The notes: generated by a model from the sequence alone, not told the origin. DNA of 64,000 nucleotides from Xanthobacteraceae bacterium (GCA_019454205.1 CP075369.1:2744001-2808000), one strand, 5' to 3'. Counted from the first letter of the stretch, positions 7,901-16,221 are shown. Numbers and translations are program-made.

Positions 7901-9271
7901 ATGCAGCGAGCCGAAGCGCCAGCACATCCCACCTTTGCCGAAGCCACCCGCGTATGGCTGAAGATCGCCTTGCTATCGTTCGGCGGCCCCGCCGCGCAGA
8001 TCGCACTCATGCATCGCGTACTGGTGGATGAGAAGCGCTGGATTTCCGACAGCCGTTTTTTGCACGCATTGAACTACTGCATGCTGCTGCCCGGCCCCGA
8101 AGCGCAACAACTCGCAACCTATGTCGGCTGGCTCCTGCACAAAACCCGCGGCGGGCTGGTCGCTGGCCTTCTGTTCATCCTTCCCGGCGTCGCTTCGATC
8201 ATGGCGCTGAGCTGGATTTATGTACTGTTCGGCAAGGTCGGTTTCGTCGCCGCGATCTTCTTTGGCCTGAAAGCCGCGATCCTGGCTGTCGTGCTCGAAG
8301 CCGTCGTCCGCATCGGCAAACGCGCACTGAAGAACCCGTCGCTCGTTTCGCTTGCGGGCGGCGCATTCATCGCGATCTATTTTCTGAAAGTACCGTTCCC
8401 GGTCGTGGTGCTCGGCGCGGGGCTGATCGGATACCTCGGCAGCAAACTCGGCGCACCCGGCTTCGACGTGAACGTATTGCACGGCCCGTCGAAATCCGAT
8501 GCCGTGGTCGATGCGCTGCTCGATCAGCAGCAACCGGAGCATACGAAGCCATCGCTTCTGCGCTTCATCCGCGTGTCGTTGACGTGGCTCGCGATCTGGC
8601 TGGTTCCCGTCGCCGCATTGTTGCTCGCGCTCGGCGAAGCGCATGTATTCAGCCGTATCGCGGTTTTCTTTTCCCAGATGGCGATGGTGACCTTCGGCGG
8701 TGCCTATGCGGTGCTCGCCTATGTCGCGCAGCAGGCGGTCGATAACTACGCATGGCTCTCGGCCGGCGAAATGCTGGACGGCCTCGGCCTTGCCGAGACC
8801 ACGCCGGGACCGCTGATCATGGTGCTGCAATTCGTCGGCTTCCTCGCCGGTTTCCGCGATCCCGGCATGATGCATCCGCTGCTTGCCGCGACGCTCGGCG
8901 GCTTGCTGGCGACATGGGTGACGTTCGCGCCCTGCTTCCTGTGGATTTTCGCAGGTGCGCCCTATGTCGAAACGATGCGCGCGAACCGCGCGCTCGCCGC
9001 AGCGCTGGCTGCGATCACCGCCGCCGTCGTGGGCGTAATTCTGAATCTCGCACTCTGGTTCGCGGTCCATACGATCTTCGCGCAAACCCGCGACATCGCT
9101 TTCGGCCCGGTGAGTTTCGACGCCCCGGTTTTCGCAAGCATCAATCCCTGGGCGGCCCTGCTCGCCGCCGCGGCCATCGTCGCGATGTTCCTGTTCAAGG
9201 CACGCATGATTCCGGTACTTGTCGCCTGCGCATTCGCGGGGATCGCGCTGCATCTCCTCGGCTTCGTCTGA
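7901..9271 (+). CDS. chrA: ChrA-type chromate ion transporter, long-chain form
   Basis: A 456-residue inner-membrane protein made of two homologous CHR halves. The first has SFGGPAAQIALMHR and LLPGPEAQQLATYVGW. The second has TFGGAYAVLAYVAQQAV and GLAETTPGPLIMVLQFVGF. Both carry the conserved FGG and PGP motifs of the CHR family. These proteins export chromate by proton-driven antiport, although some act on sulfate or other oxyanions. The ATG at 7901 was taken over the in-frame upstream start at 7871 because the hydrophobic domain follows it directly. No chrB or other resistance gene adjoins. Confidence 0.9.
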   Translation: MQRAEAPAHPTFAEATRVWLKIALLSFGGPAAQIALMHRVLVDEKRWISDSRFLHALNYCMLLPGPEAQQLATYVGWLLHKTRGGLVAGLLFILPGVASIMALSWIYVLFGKVGFVAAIFFGLKAAILAVVLEAVVRIGKRALKNPSLVSLAGGAFIAIYFLKVPFPVVVLGAGLIGYLGSKLGAPGFDVNVLHGPSKSDAVVDALLDQQQPEHTKPSLLRFIRVSLTWLAIWLVPVAALLLALGEAHVFSRIAVFFSQMAMVTFGGAYAVLAYVAQQAVDNYAWLSAGEMLDGLGLAETTPGPLIMVLQFVGFLAGFRDPGMMHPLLAATLGGLLATWVTFAPCFLWIFAGAPYVETMRANRALAAALAAITAAVVGVILNLALWFAVHTIFAQTRDIAFGPVSFDAPVFASINPWAALLAAAAIVAMFLFKARMIPVLVACAFAGIALHLLGFV

Positions 9272-9318
9272 TCGAATTTTCGTTTGTGCCTCACCCGACT
9301 TTCGACTAACCGGAAACC

Positions 9319-9774
9319 ATGAGCCTTTCCTCCGTCCGCGCATGGTTCGCGGAACATGCCCCCGACATCGAAGTGCTGGTGACCGAAACCTCGTCTGCTA
9401 CCGTTGCGGACGCGGCGAGCACCCATAACGTCGAGCCGGGCCAGATCGCGAAGACCATCTGCGTACGCGCGGGCGAGCGCGTCATGCTGATTGTGACCAG
9501 CGGCGCCGCGCGGCTCGATAACAAGAAGTTCAAGAACGTCTTTGGCGTGCGCCCGCGGATGCTCGGTGCGGAAGAAGTGCTGGCGCTGACCAGCCATCCG
9601 GTAGGCGGCGTGTGCCCGTTCGGGCTGGCGGCGCCACTCGCGATTTATTGTGATGTTTCGCTGAAAAAATATGAGATGGTCGTGCCAGCGGCGGGCGCGG
9701 GCAATGCCGCCGTGAAGATCGGCACGCAACGCATGGCCGAACTTATCCGGGCCGAATGGGTTGAAGTCTGCTGA
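9319..9774 (+). CDS. YbaK/EbsC-type aminoacyl-tRNA deacylase
   Basis: A 151-residue single-domain protein of the YbaK/ProX editing family. Supporting stretches are AKTICVRAGERVMLIVTSGAARL (with the conserved Lys of the KT motif), SHPVGGVCPFGL and LSPG-like turns near the end. Family members hydrolyse mischarged tRNAs such as Cys-tRNA(Pro) or Ala-tRNA(Pro) in trans. The GVCPFG loop is the substrate-pocket signature. The exact substrate cannot be told from sequence. Stand-alone gene between chrA and terC. Confidence 0.85.
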   Translation: MSLSSVRAWFAEHAPDIEVLVTETSSATVADAASTHNVEPGQIAKTICVRAGERVMLIVTSGAARLDNKKFKNVFGVRPRMLGAEEVLALTSHPVGGVCPFGLAAPLAIYCDVSLKKYEMVVPAAGAGNAAVKIGTQRMAELIRAEWVEVC

Positions 9775-9834
9775 GATTGTCCGCCGCCGATACTGTATAT
9801 TTCCGGGCCGTTTGCGCACGAAAGCGAGAAACCG

Positions 9835-10596
9835 ATGTTCGATCCGGTCGCCATCTTCTCCGATCCCGCCAACCTCGCCGCGCTCGCGACCCTGATCGCA
9901 ATGGAAATCGTGCTCGGCATCGACAACCTGATTTTCATTTCCATCCTGACCAACAAACTGCCGGAAGCGGAGCGCGCCCGCGCGCGCTTCATCGGCATCA
10001 GCGCCGCGCTTGTGCTGCGGCTCGCGCTGCTCAGCACCGTGTTCGTCATCGTGCAGCTAACCGCACCGGTGCTGACCATCTTCGGCAAGGGCTTTTCCTG
10101 GCGCGACATGATCCTGATCGCGGGCGGCCTGTTTCTGGTCTGGAAGGCGACCAAGGAAATCCATCACAACGTTGATCCCGACCCGAAGGAAGACGTATTC
10201 AGCGGCCGCGCGGGCATGACCTATGCCGCAACCATCGGCCAGATCCTGCTGCTCGATCTCGTATTCTCGGTGGACAGCATCATCACCGCGGTCGGCATGA
10301 CCGACCAGATCCTCATCATGATTATCGCCGTGGTGGTGACGGTCGCGGTGATGCTGGTCGCAGCCAACCCGCTCGCCAACTTCATCAACGCCAATCCGAC
10401 CGTGGTGATGCTGGCACTCGGCTTCCTGCTGATGATCGGCATGTTGCTGATCGCGGAAGGCTTCGGCGCGAAAGTGCCGAAAGGCTACGTCTACGCCGCG
10501 ATGCTGTTCTCCGGCTTCGTCGAAGCGCTCAACATCTTCTCCCGCCGCGCGAAGAAGAAGCGAACGGACGCGGCGCGGATGAACGTGAAGCGCTGA
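9835..10596 (+). CDS. TerC/Alx family integral membrane protein
   Basis: A 253-residue protein with about seven membrane helices. The family's acidic membrane motifs are present: EIVLGIDNLIFISIL in helix 2 and LLDLVFSVDSIITAVG in a later helix, each carrying the paired Asp/Asn that bind metal. TerC/Alx proteins export manganese or support metalation of exported enzymes. Here there are no C-terminal CBS domains, so it is the short form. The C terminus is a basic tail (RRAKKKR). A strong stem-loop follows 35 bp after the stop. Confidence 0.88.
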   Translation: MFDPVAIFSDPANLAALATLIAMEIVLGIDNLIFISILTNKLPEAERARARFIGISAALVLRLALLSTVFVIVQLTAPVLTIFGKGFSWRDMILIAGGLFLVWKATKEIHHNVDPDPKEDVFSGRAGMTYAATIGQILLLDLVFSVDSIITAVGMTDQILIMIIAVVVTVAVMLVAANPLANFINANPTVVMLALGFLLMIGMLLIAEGFGAKVPKGYVYAAMLFSGFVEALNIFSRRAKKKRTDAARMNVKR

Positions 10597-10630
10597 ACGA
10601 AGCGCAGCAACTTCGCCAACAAAGAAAAAA

Positions 10631-10652
10631 GGCGCCCGCAATCGCGGGCGCC
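10631..10652. terminator. bidirectional terminator between terC-like gene and omp
   Basis: A 9-bp perfect stem (GGCGCCCGC / GCGGGCGCC) with a 4-nt loop, preceded by an A-rich run (AAAGAAAAAA) and followed by CTTAACTTTCTT. It lies between two convergent genes and can serve both. Confidence 0.85.
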
Positions 10653-10674
10653 CTTAACTTTCTTCGCGCGGCGC

Positions 10675-11337
10675 TTAGCGGCCGAAGCGGTAGTTGATCG
10701 CGAACTGCACGGTGTGGCCTTCTTCGCCGAGGCGCGTGATGCCGCCGCCGAAGTCGTAAGGCTCTTTGCTGAGATCGGTGTAGGTGTAACGCAGATCGAG
10801 GCTCCAGCGCGGGTTGAGCGCATACTCGATGCCGACACCGAGCGCCGGCCCGACATGCGTGGCAGAGTCCGTGCCGCCGAAGCTCGCGGTCGCGCGCTGG
10901 TTGGCTACGAAAATGCCGCCGAACGCATAAGGCAACACATTGCCGGTGGCGTAGCCGACGCGCACCGCACCGAGCACCGCGAAGCGCGGATCGATGGCGA
11001 AGGTCGCGACCGGCGGCGTCAGCGCAAGCTCGTCCTTCACCTTCGTGATCGGCGTCGTCACGAACGCGCCGAGCACCCAGTTACGGTTGAGGTGGCGGTC
11101 GAAGCCGGCCTGAACCGCGAGGAATGCGCCGTCGATATTCTGGTTCACCGGACAAGCGCCCACGCAACCGCTCTCGTTGATGTCGCCTTGGTGATAGGCG
11201 ACACCCAGACCGGCGTACCAGCCGTTCCAGTTCACCGCGTAAGGCTGTGCCTTGTAGACCGGCTTAAGATCGGCGGCCGAAGCCGCGGAGGCCGCAAACG
11301 CAAATGCGATCGCAGCCAGAGCGAGACGGAATTTCAT
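10675..11337 (-). CDS. outer-membrane beta-barrel protein (Omp25/Omp31-like)
   Basis: A 220-residue protein with a signal peptide ending ASAASAA-D (cleavage near residue 21). It continues with the rhizobial Omp25/Omp31 hallmark N terminus: DLKPVYKAQP and then NWNGWYAGLGVAYHQG. Alternating strands follow (WVLGAFVTTPI, VLGAVRVGYATG, VGPALGVGIEYALNPRWSLDLRYTY), and the chain ends in an aromatic YRFGR, as expected for an eight-stranded barrel. The gene is flanked by a terminator downstream and nearly 300 bp of noncoding DNA upstream, suggesting its own promoter. Confidence 0.85.
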   Translation of the reverse strand: MKFRLALAAIAFAFAASAASAADLKPVYKAQPYAVNWNGWYAGLGVAYHQGDINESGCVGACPVNQNIDGAFLAVQAGFDRHLNRNWVLGAFVTTPITKVKDELALTPPVATFAIDPRFAVLGAVRVGYATGNVLPYAFGGIFVANQRATASFGGTDSATHVGPALGVGIEYALNPRWSLDLRYTYTDLSKEPYDFGGGITRLGEEGHTVQFAINYRFGR

Positions 11338-11545
11338 ATTAGGAAAGCCCCCGGAGAACTTGATTTGTTCTTTATGGAACCTTTTTGCGCGAGCGCCGGG
11401 TGATCCACAAGCCGCCGCTGCGGCACAGGGCTGGGTAGCCGTTACTTTTCAAAGCGCTGTCACCTGGAAGACACAGAAATTTTCCACCACGGTTGCTGGT
11501 TCTGGCTCGCATGCGTGCCGCGGGCACGGCGCGCGGAAAGCAAAA

Positions 11546-11577
11546 AAAACCGCCGCGGGCAAACCTGCGGCGGTTTT
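11546..11577 (-). terminator. terminator of the His/Tyr-rich protein gene
   Basis: Stem ACCGCCGCGGG / CCTGCGGCGGT (11 pairs, one G-T) with loop CAAA, flanked by eight A on one side and TTTTCGTTT on the other. On the minus strand the A-run becomes a U8 tract after the hairpin, ideal for ending the gene at 11621-11935. It could also act on plus-strand transcripts. Confidence 0.85.
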
Positions 11578-11620
11578 CGTTTGCGGCGATTACGACCCGG
11601 GCGCGCGAGCGCCCTTAACG

Positions 11621-11935
11621 TCACCAATGATAATGGCGGTGACGATGAAAGCCGGGGCCGAAGTAAAACGGGATCGGCGCATAATAGTGCCGACGATAAT
11701 AAGGACGGTAATACGGCCGGTGATAGCCGTAGTAGTAAGGCGCGTGCCAGTGATGGCGGTGCCAGTGGCGATGCCGCCGGTGACGATGGCGCCAGTGCAC
11801 ATCGGTTGCTTGCGCGGACTCTGGCGCGATCGTTGCCGCCGGAGCCGCAGGCGCGGCAGAGGCAGGCACCGCCAGCGCTCCCGCGACGACGAGTAATCCC
11901 GCAGCCGCCGCGCCGTATATCTTGGATCTCAGCAT
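11621..11935 (-). CDS. small secreted His/Tyr/Arg-rich protein (104 aa)
   Basis: An N-terminal signal peptide (hydrophobic residues about 8-27, cleavage near ASAAPAA) is followed by an Ala/Pro linker. From residue 47 to the end comes a low-complexity tail made almost only of His, Arg, Tyr, Trp and Pro (HWRHRHRRHRHWHRHHWH, then YYYGYHRPYYRPYYRR). About 18 His in the tail suggest binding of divalent metal or an acidic envelope polymer. Such His/Tyr-rich secreted proteins recur in Hyphomicrobiales without known function. A strong terminator follows. No family assignment is possible. Confidence 0.7.
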   Translation of the reverse strand: MLRSKIYGAAAAGLLVVAGALAVPASAAPAAPAATIAPESAQATDVHWRHRHRRHRHWHRHHWHAPYYYGYHRPYYRPYYRRHYYAPIPFYFGPGFHRHRHYHW

Positions 11936-12099
11936 TGGATTTCCTTTTCCTTGCCGCCCGGCGACAGTTTAACAACGTGAATATGGCGCAGCCTGCGGCG
12001 GCTGCGCGCATGCGTAGTTTTTCGGAGGCCAGAAAGATGAAAACTGCCGTGTTCAACGGCAATATCCGCAAGCGCTGCTGAAGAATTAAGCGCGCTGCA

Positions 12100-12441
12100 T
12101 CAACGCGGTTTGATATTCGCGCGTACACGGTCGATATCGACGTGTGCGCTCTGCGCAATGAACTTCCTGATCTGCGAAAGCTGCATATCTGCGCCAGCGT
12201 TTGTTGCACCCTTCTCCATCAGCAGCTTCCGCAATTCCTTTTCTTCCGCCACGCAGGCGGCAAACGCCTGCTCGATCACGCCGTCTTTCGCCAATGGCGG
12301 CACGCGCAATGCAAGCTTCTTCGTTTCGCTGGTGACGCAGACGACGTAAGTGACGGACGCAGGCTCAAACGCGGACTGCGCGCTCGCCGCCCGCGAAACG
12401 AAGGAGACTGCCAGCAGAATAAAAAGAACGCGCGCGATCAT
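12100..12441 (-). CDS. small secreted protein of unknown function (113 aa)
   Basis: Signal peptide at residues 1-21 (MIARVLFILLAVSFVSRAASA-Q), then a short mature domain with two Cys (YVVCVTSETK and FAACVAEEKE), suggesting one disulfide in the periplasm, and a helical, charged C-terminal half. No known motif. It lies 4 nt downstream of the stop of the small zinc-motif gene on the same strand and may be the last gene of that operon. Confidence 0.65.
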   Translation of the reverse strand: MIARVLFILLAVSFVSRAASAQSAFEPASVTYVVCVTSETKKLALRVPPLAKDGVIEQAFAACVAEEKELRKLLMEKGATNAGADMQLSQIRKFIAQSAHVDIDRVRANIKPR

Positions 12442-12445
12442 CGCG

Positions 12446-12559
12446 TCACGACTGCACGCCCGTGCCGCCGCAGCGCTGACACTTCACTTTACGGTCGCCC
12501 ACTTTAAGCAACCCGCGGCCTTCGCAATTCTTGCAGGGTTTCTTTTTGTCTTTTGCCAT
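12446..12559 (-). CDS. 37-residue DnaJ-type zinc-motif microprotein
   Basis: This reading frame is short but convincing: it encodes two Cys-x-x-Cys-x-Gly-x-Gly-type motifs, CKNCEGRG (residues 9-16) and CQRCGGTG (residues 27-34). These are exactly the repeat used in the DnaJ cysteine-rich zinc domain, and together they make one four-Cys zinc site. The rest is basic (AKDKKK, VGDRKVK). It begins 6 nt after the trhO stop on the same strand, so it is probably co-transcribed with trhO. No strong ribosome site is visible. A zinc-dependent RNA- or protein-binding role is an inference. Confidence 0.7.
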   Translation of the reverse strand: MAKDKKKPCKNCEGRGLLKVGDRKVKCQRCGGTGVQS

Positions 12560-12565
12560 TTGTTT

Positions 12566-13273
12566 TTACTCGGAGAGGCCATGGCCGAGCGACTCGCGCT
12601 CGTCGAACACAAAACAGCGTCCCTGCCATTTGCTCTGCGCTTCCGGCACCTCTTCCAGATATTTCAGGATGCCGCCCTTCAGGTGATAGACTTCACTGAA
12701 GCCCTTCGCGATCAGATAGCTCGACGCTTTTTCGCAGCGGATGCCGCCGGTGCAGAACATCGCGATCTTCCTGTGCTTCGCGGGGTCGAGCGACTTCTCG
12801 ACGAAGTCCGGAAATTCTCCGAAGCTCGTTGTGCCGGGGTCGATGGCGCGCGCGAACGTGCCTTTCTCGAATTCGAAAGAATTGCGCGTGTCGATCACGA
12901 CCACGTCGGGATCGGCGATGAGATCGTTCCAGTCTTTGGCGTCCACATAGACGCCGACATTTTTTGTCGGGTCGATATGCGGCGTCCGCATGGTCACGAT
13001 TTCCGGCTTTACCTTGACCTTCATGCGCTGGAACGGCCTTTCGGAAGCGCTCGACATCTTCAGTTCGAGTTGATCGAAATGCGCGCGGATAACGCGCAGG
13101 ATGTTATCCATCTGCGCGCCGTGTGCTGCAGCAATCGTTCCGTTGATGCCTTCGCTCGCGACAATCAGCGTGCCGCAGATCTCAAATTCATCGCACGCCG
13201 CGCGCAAGGTGGCCGCCAGCGCTTCCGCGTCGGCAACGGTTTGAAAGCGATAAAGGGCGGCGACGGTCCACAT
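12566..13273 (-). CDS. trhO: tRNA uridine-34 hydroxylase TrhO (rhodanese-related)
   Basis: A 235-residue member of the YceA/TrhO family, which adds oxygen to U34 to make 5-hydroxyuridine in tRNA. It has the N-terminal ferredoxin-like domain (YRF at the start, GTLIVASEGINGTIA) and then a rhodanese domain with VVVIDTRNSFEFEKGTF and the active-site loop FCTGGIRCEK. The first Cys of that loop is the catalytic one. It ends with the family's CFVFDERESLGHGL. The short form lacks the C-terminal Cys-rich extension of E. coli TrhO. It starts just 2 nt after the AT-richer upstream gene ends. Confidence 0.92.
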   Translation of the reverse strand: MWTVAALYRFQTVADAEALAATLRAACDEFEICGTLIVASEGINGTIAAAHGAQMDNILRVIRAHFDQLELKMSSASERPFQRMKVKVKPEIVTMRTPHIDPTKNVGVYVDAKDWNDLIADPDVVVIDTRNSFEFEKGTFARAIDPGTTSFGEFPDFVEKSLDPAKHRKIAMFCTGGIRCEKASSYLIAKGFSEVYHLKGGILKYLEEVPEAQSKWQGRCFVFDERESLGHGLSE

Positions 13274-13275
13274 GC

Positions 13276-14511
13276 TTACTTATTTCTGTCTAGGAGACGA
13301 GCGAGCAGCGAGGCCGCTGATGTGTCTGGAGCACCCTCATCCTTCACAATACCATCAGAGGACGCTCTAAACAGAGGAGTAAGCACAAGTGCCTTATCGC
13401 TCTCTTCCAATTTTCCTTCTTTAAGCAATGCCAGGTAAGTTTCGATCATTACCACTCGCTCGCGAGCATCATTCGATAGATGATGAGAGCTAAGAAACAG
13501 TCGTACGAGAACTCGTGCAGCCCAAAAGAACACCGTAGTGAGAAGGAGTGTTATTGTTAGTGCTACGCCATAGCGCGCGGGCTGCTCGTTTAGCGGCACC
13601 TTCAATAAGATCGGTAGATACATTTCCGCTAAATGTTGACCCACGCGGTAGGAAACCAGAACGAATAGCGCTAAGCAGCCCAAGTATATCCAGCCGGAAG
13701 CCTGCTGACTTTTTGCGCGGTCCCCCCAATAGTTGACGGAGGCCTGCAACTGCATCTGCTTGGTGAATGCTGCTTCCGTGGATTTAATGCTTTCGAGAGC
13801 GCTTGCGCCCGACACTTCAAACTCAGCCACCGCTTGATCGGTTTCTGCGCGGTCTTGTTGGCGCGCAAGTTCAGACTTGGTTCGCAAGTCTGACAAAACC
13901 GAACGATAATTCTTTTCAAAATCATCGAACGATGAGTGCAATTGAGCTATTGCGGTTTCGTATTGGTTGGTGAGATAGCGTAGTCTATCTGACGATGCGT
14001 CTTGAACGAGTGAATTAACTCCAAGACGAAACATCTCCGCGGCAATTACGCCTAGTCGGACATCGGGATTTGCAAAATCGATGGTTGATGCAACGCCCTC
14101 AGCTCTCAATGTTCCGTTGCTTGCAAAGGCCGACATCGCAGCACTTTCGCTAGCGACATTCTCGATATTAGAGAGGAAACTTTCGTACTCAGGTTTAAGC
14201 AGCGGAATTCCATTCTGAACGACTGCTTGCGAGTATGCACTTTGCAACTGTGCTCTAGCTTCGTCAGTCGGATTACTCGCGAGTGCGTATGCTGCGTTAA
14301 GAAATCGACGAAGCAAATTTCGATTCGCATCAAAGTATCTACGAAGCGACTTAGGCACCTTCTCGCTTGGAAATTCGAGTACCCGTACCCACTTGCCTGA
14401 CTGAATTTCAACCCACTTCTGAAAATCCGCCTGACTTCCAAATATTAAGTTCTCTGTTCCGGTTTCATCAGGAAATACATAAAACGGTTGGCTTGAGGAC
14501 TTCTCTGCCAT
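13276..14511 (-). CDS. AT-richer membrane protein of unknown function, adjacent to tRNA-Ser
   Basis: A 411-residue protein with a mostly helical, hydrophilic N-terminal region (residues 1-265, with a Gln/Glu/Ala-rich coiled-coil-like stretch at about 175-265) and two membrane segments at about 272-290 and 313-338, followed by a cytoplasmic tail. From memory it resembles DUF6161-type proteins, but this is unverified. Two 60-base lines I counted are 42% and 52% G+C, well below the roughly 63% of neighbours, and its codons use A/T third positions freely. It lies between tRNA-Ser and trhO, consistent with acquired DNA. Confidence 0.75.
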   Translation of the reverse strand: MAEKSSSQPFYVFPDETGTENLIFGSQADFQKWVEIQSGKWVRVLEFPSEKVPKSLRRYFDANRNLLRRFLNAAYALASNPTDEARAQLQSAYSQAVVQNGIPLLKPEYESFLSNIENVASESAAMSAFASNGTLRAEGVASTIDFANPDVRLGVIAAEMFRLGVNSLVQDASSDRLRYLTNQYETAIAQLHSSFDDFEKNYRSVLSDLRTKSELARQQDRAETDQAVAEFEVSGASALESIKSTEAAFTKQMQLQASVNYWGDRAKSQQASGWIYLGCLALFVLVSYRVGQHLAEMYLPILLKVPLNEQPARYGVALTITLLLTTVFFWAARVLVRLFLSSHHLSNDARERVVMIETYLALLKEGKLEESDKALVLTPLFRASSDGIVKDEGAPDTSAASLLARLLDRNK

Positions 14512-14549
14512 CTAGCTCTCCGCAGTCTACGATATGATAAAATGGAAAA

Positions 14550-14639
<90 letters not shown>

Positions 14640-14772
14640 GCGCCGATGGACCGGGTCGATCCGGGGTCCATTCGTAAGGGCCGCTACTTAACGAAGCGTC
14701 CCGTCCGGCACAAGCTGAAGCTCGAACTTCTTGTTCCCGAACAAGAGCGGAGCGGGTTTTAAGGGCAAAAGC

Positions 14773-14892
14773 CTATTTCGGGTCGTTGCGCCGGTCCGGA
14801 AAATCCGGCGGGCTGCCCTCGATCAGCGGCGCGACAAGGATCAGCGCCAACAGCGCCGCCATCAGGAAAACCGGAGTCCAGGTGAGGTCCAT
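14773..14892 (-). CDS. 39-residue single-pass membrane microprotein (copy 2 of a tandem pair)
   Basis: A short frame with a membrane helix at residues about 6-26, then a charged proline-containing tail (GSPPDFPDRRNDPK). It is a paralog of the gene just upstream (14994-15128): both start MD, have a helix ending LILVAPL or FILVAPL at the same place, and continue with an Asp/Pro/Arg/Lys tail. The similarity supports both being real despite a poor ribosome site here (GCGGGG directly before ATG). No known family. Its position between rplU and tRNA-Ser suggests constitutive expression. Confidence 0.55.
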   Translation of the reverse strand: MDLTWTPVFLMAALLALILVAPLIEGSPPDFPDRRNDPK

Positions 14893-14993
14893 CCCCGCGA
14901 AGCTAGGGGCAGGCCGCGTAAAGCCTCCAGAGGCCGCGCAGGCCCGGCACCTAAATTCGGCAGTAATTTCTGCGCTCCCGCGCGGTGGACCGG

Positions 14994-15128
14994 TTACTTT
15001 TTCTGCCGGTTCTTCCGTATCGGCGCGGGTTCGTAGTCGGGGATCTCGCGGCTGAGCAGCGGCGCCACCAGAATGAAGGCGAGCGTACCCGCCATCATCA
15101 GCCAGGGAATGAAGTTGCTTGCGTCCAT
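14994..15128 (-). CDS. 44-residue single-pass membrane microprotein (copy 1 of a tandem pair)
   Basis: Starts at the ATG at 15128, preceded by GGAG 8 nt upstream, which is a good ribosome site. One membrane helix at residues about 7-25 (IPWLMMAGTLAFILVAPLL), then an acidic-then-basic tail ending RKNRQKK. Paralogous to the next gene on the same strand, 101 bp downstream. With a short periplasmic N terminus and a positively charged C terminus, the expected topology is N-out, C-in. It is divergent from rplU. No function known. Confidence 0.6.
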   Translation of the reverse strand: MDASNFIPWLMMAGTLAFILVAPLLSREIPDYEPAPIRKNRQKK

Positions 15129-15264
15129 GTCGCCATCTCCAGACCGGCTCGAAAGGCTGGAGGGCGGCGGCGTTTACGCCCTCAGCGGGAAGGCCGGATT
15201 CGGGGTTCTTACGCCTGAAAATGGAGCAATCGGCGTGCCGGAAGGGGCCGGAAGCCATGCTTCC

Positions 15265-15293
15265 TTGACACCCCCACCCCCCGCCTCTATCAC
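15265..15293 (+). promoter_or_regulatory. putative sigma-70 promoter of rplU-rpmA
   Basis: TTGACA at 15265-15270 and TATCAC at 15288-15293, separated by 17 nt, point at rplU. The untranslated leader would be about 100 nt. The spacer is an unusually C-rich run. Confidence 0.55.
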
Positions 15294-15398
15294 CCCCGCC
15301 ATCCAAGCAGGACGCATGAACGACGTCCCGGCAGGCCCGGATTTCCGGGGCTGACCGCAAGAAGCCGGGTCCATCGAGACCGGAGAAAGAGACAAACC

Positions 15399-15836
15399 AT
15401 GTTCGCGGTCATCAAGACCGGCGGCAAACAGCAGCGCGTTGTTGCCGACCAGACTCTCAAGGTTCACCTGCACGACGCGAAGGTCGGCGACATCGTCACC
15501 TTCCCCGTCATTGCCCACGGCGGCGACACGCCGAAGTTCGGCACCCCGGTAGTGGAAGGCGCGACCGTCGCGGCGGAAGTGCTGGCCCAGACCCACAGCC
15601 GCACCGTCATCGCCTTCAAGAAACGCCGCCGCCAGAACTCGAAGCGCAAGCGCGGCTATCGTGATCACTATGCGCTGGTCCGCGTGACCGAAATCCTGCT
15701 CGACGGCGCGAAGCCCACCAAGACCGCGCGTCCGAAGCCGGAGAAGAAGGCCAAGCCGGAAACGGCCGAAGGCGAAGTCACGGAAAAGCCTGCCAAGAAG
15801 GCCAAAACGGCCTCCAAGGCAAAAAAGAAAGACTAA
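15399..15836 (+). CDS. rplU: 50S ribosomal protein L21 with Lys-rich C-terminal extension
   Basis: Starts MFAVIKTGGKQQRV, the L21 signature, and contains the RRRQNSKRKRGYRDHYALVRVTEI 23S-binding region. The canonical protein is about 103 residues. This one has 145, with a 45-residue tail of Lys, Ala, Pro and Glu from about residue 103 on. Such tails occur in alphaproteobacterial L21 and are probably disordered on the ribosome surface. A GAGAAAGAGAC sequence precedes the ATG. First gene of the rplU-rpmA operon (47-bp gap). Confidence 0.97.
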   Translation: MFAVIKTGGKQQRVVADQTLKVHLHDAKVGDIVTFPVIAHGGDTPKFGTPVVEGATVAAEVLAQTHSRTVIAFKKRRRQNSKRKRGYRDHYALVRVTEILLDGAKPTKTARPKPEKKAKPETAEGEVTEKPAKKAKTASKAKKKD

Positions 15837-15883
15837 TCGAGCATTTTGGGGTATAGGCCCCGCACGAATTCGGAGTTTCTACG

Positions 15884-16153
15884 ATGGCCCATAAGAAAGC
15901 AGGCGGCTCCTCGCGCAACGGCCGCGACTCGGCTGGCCGCCGCCTCGGCGTGAAGCGCTACGGCGGTGAAGCCGTGCTCGCCGGCAACATCATTATCCGC
16001 CAGCGCGGCACCAAGGTTCATCCGGGTGCCGGCGTCGGTATCGGCCGCGACCACACTCTCTTTGCGCTTACCGACGGCATTGTCGAGTTCAAGGCCGGCG
16101 GCAAAGGCCGCAACCACGTATCGATCGTACCGATGCCGAAAGCAGCCGAATAG
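15884..16153 (+). CDS. rpmA: 50S ribosomal protein L27
   Basis: An 89-residue protein beginning MAHKKAGGSSRNGRDSAGRRLGVKRYGGE, the L27 N terminus that reaches the peptidyl-transferase centre, and continuing IIIRQRGTKVHPG. Full length and normal. Followed 68 bp later by a strong terminator that ends the rplU-rpmA unit. Confidence 0.98.
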   Translation: MAHKKAGGSSRNGRDSAGRRLGVKRYGGEAVLAGNIIIRQRGTKVHPGAGVGIGRDHTLFALTDGIVEFKAGGKGRNHVSIVPMPKAAE

Positions 16154-16221
16154 GCGAGACCTTAAAAGTCCCGCCGGCACTCGTCGCTCCGCGGGACCCC
16201 AAGAAAAAGACGGGTCTGAAT

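Noticed and set aside
7973..9343. 456-codon open frame on the minus strand
   Set aside because: Antisense to the chromate transporter gene. The product is a charged, repeat-like sequence without motifs.
12350..13438. 362-codon plus-strand frame overlapping trhO
   Set aside because: Runs opposite to trhO, which has a full rhodanese active-site loop. No start signal or family match.
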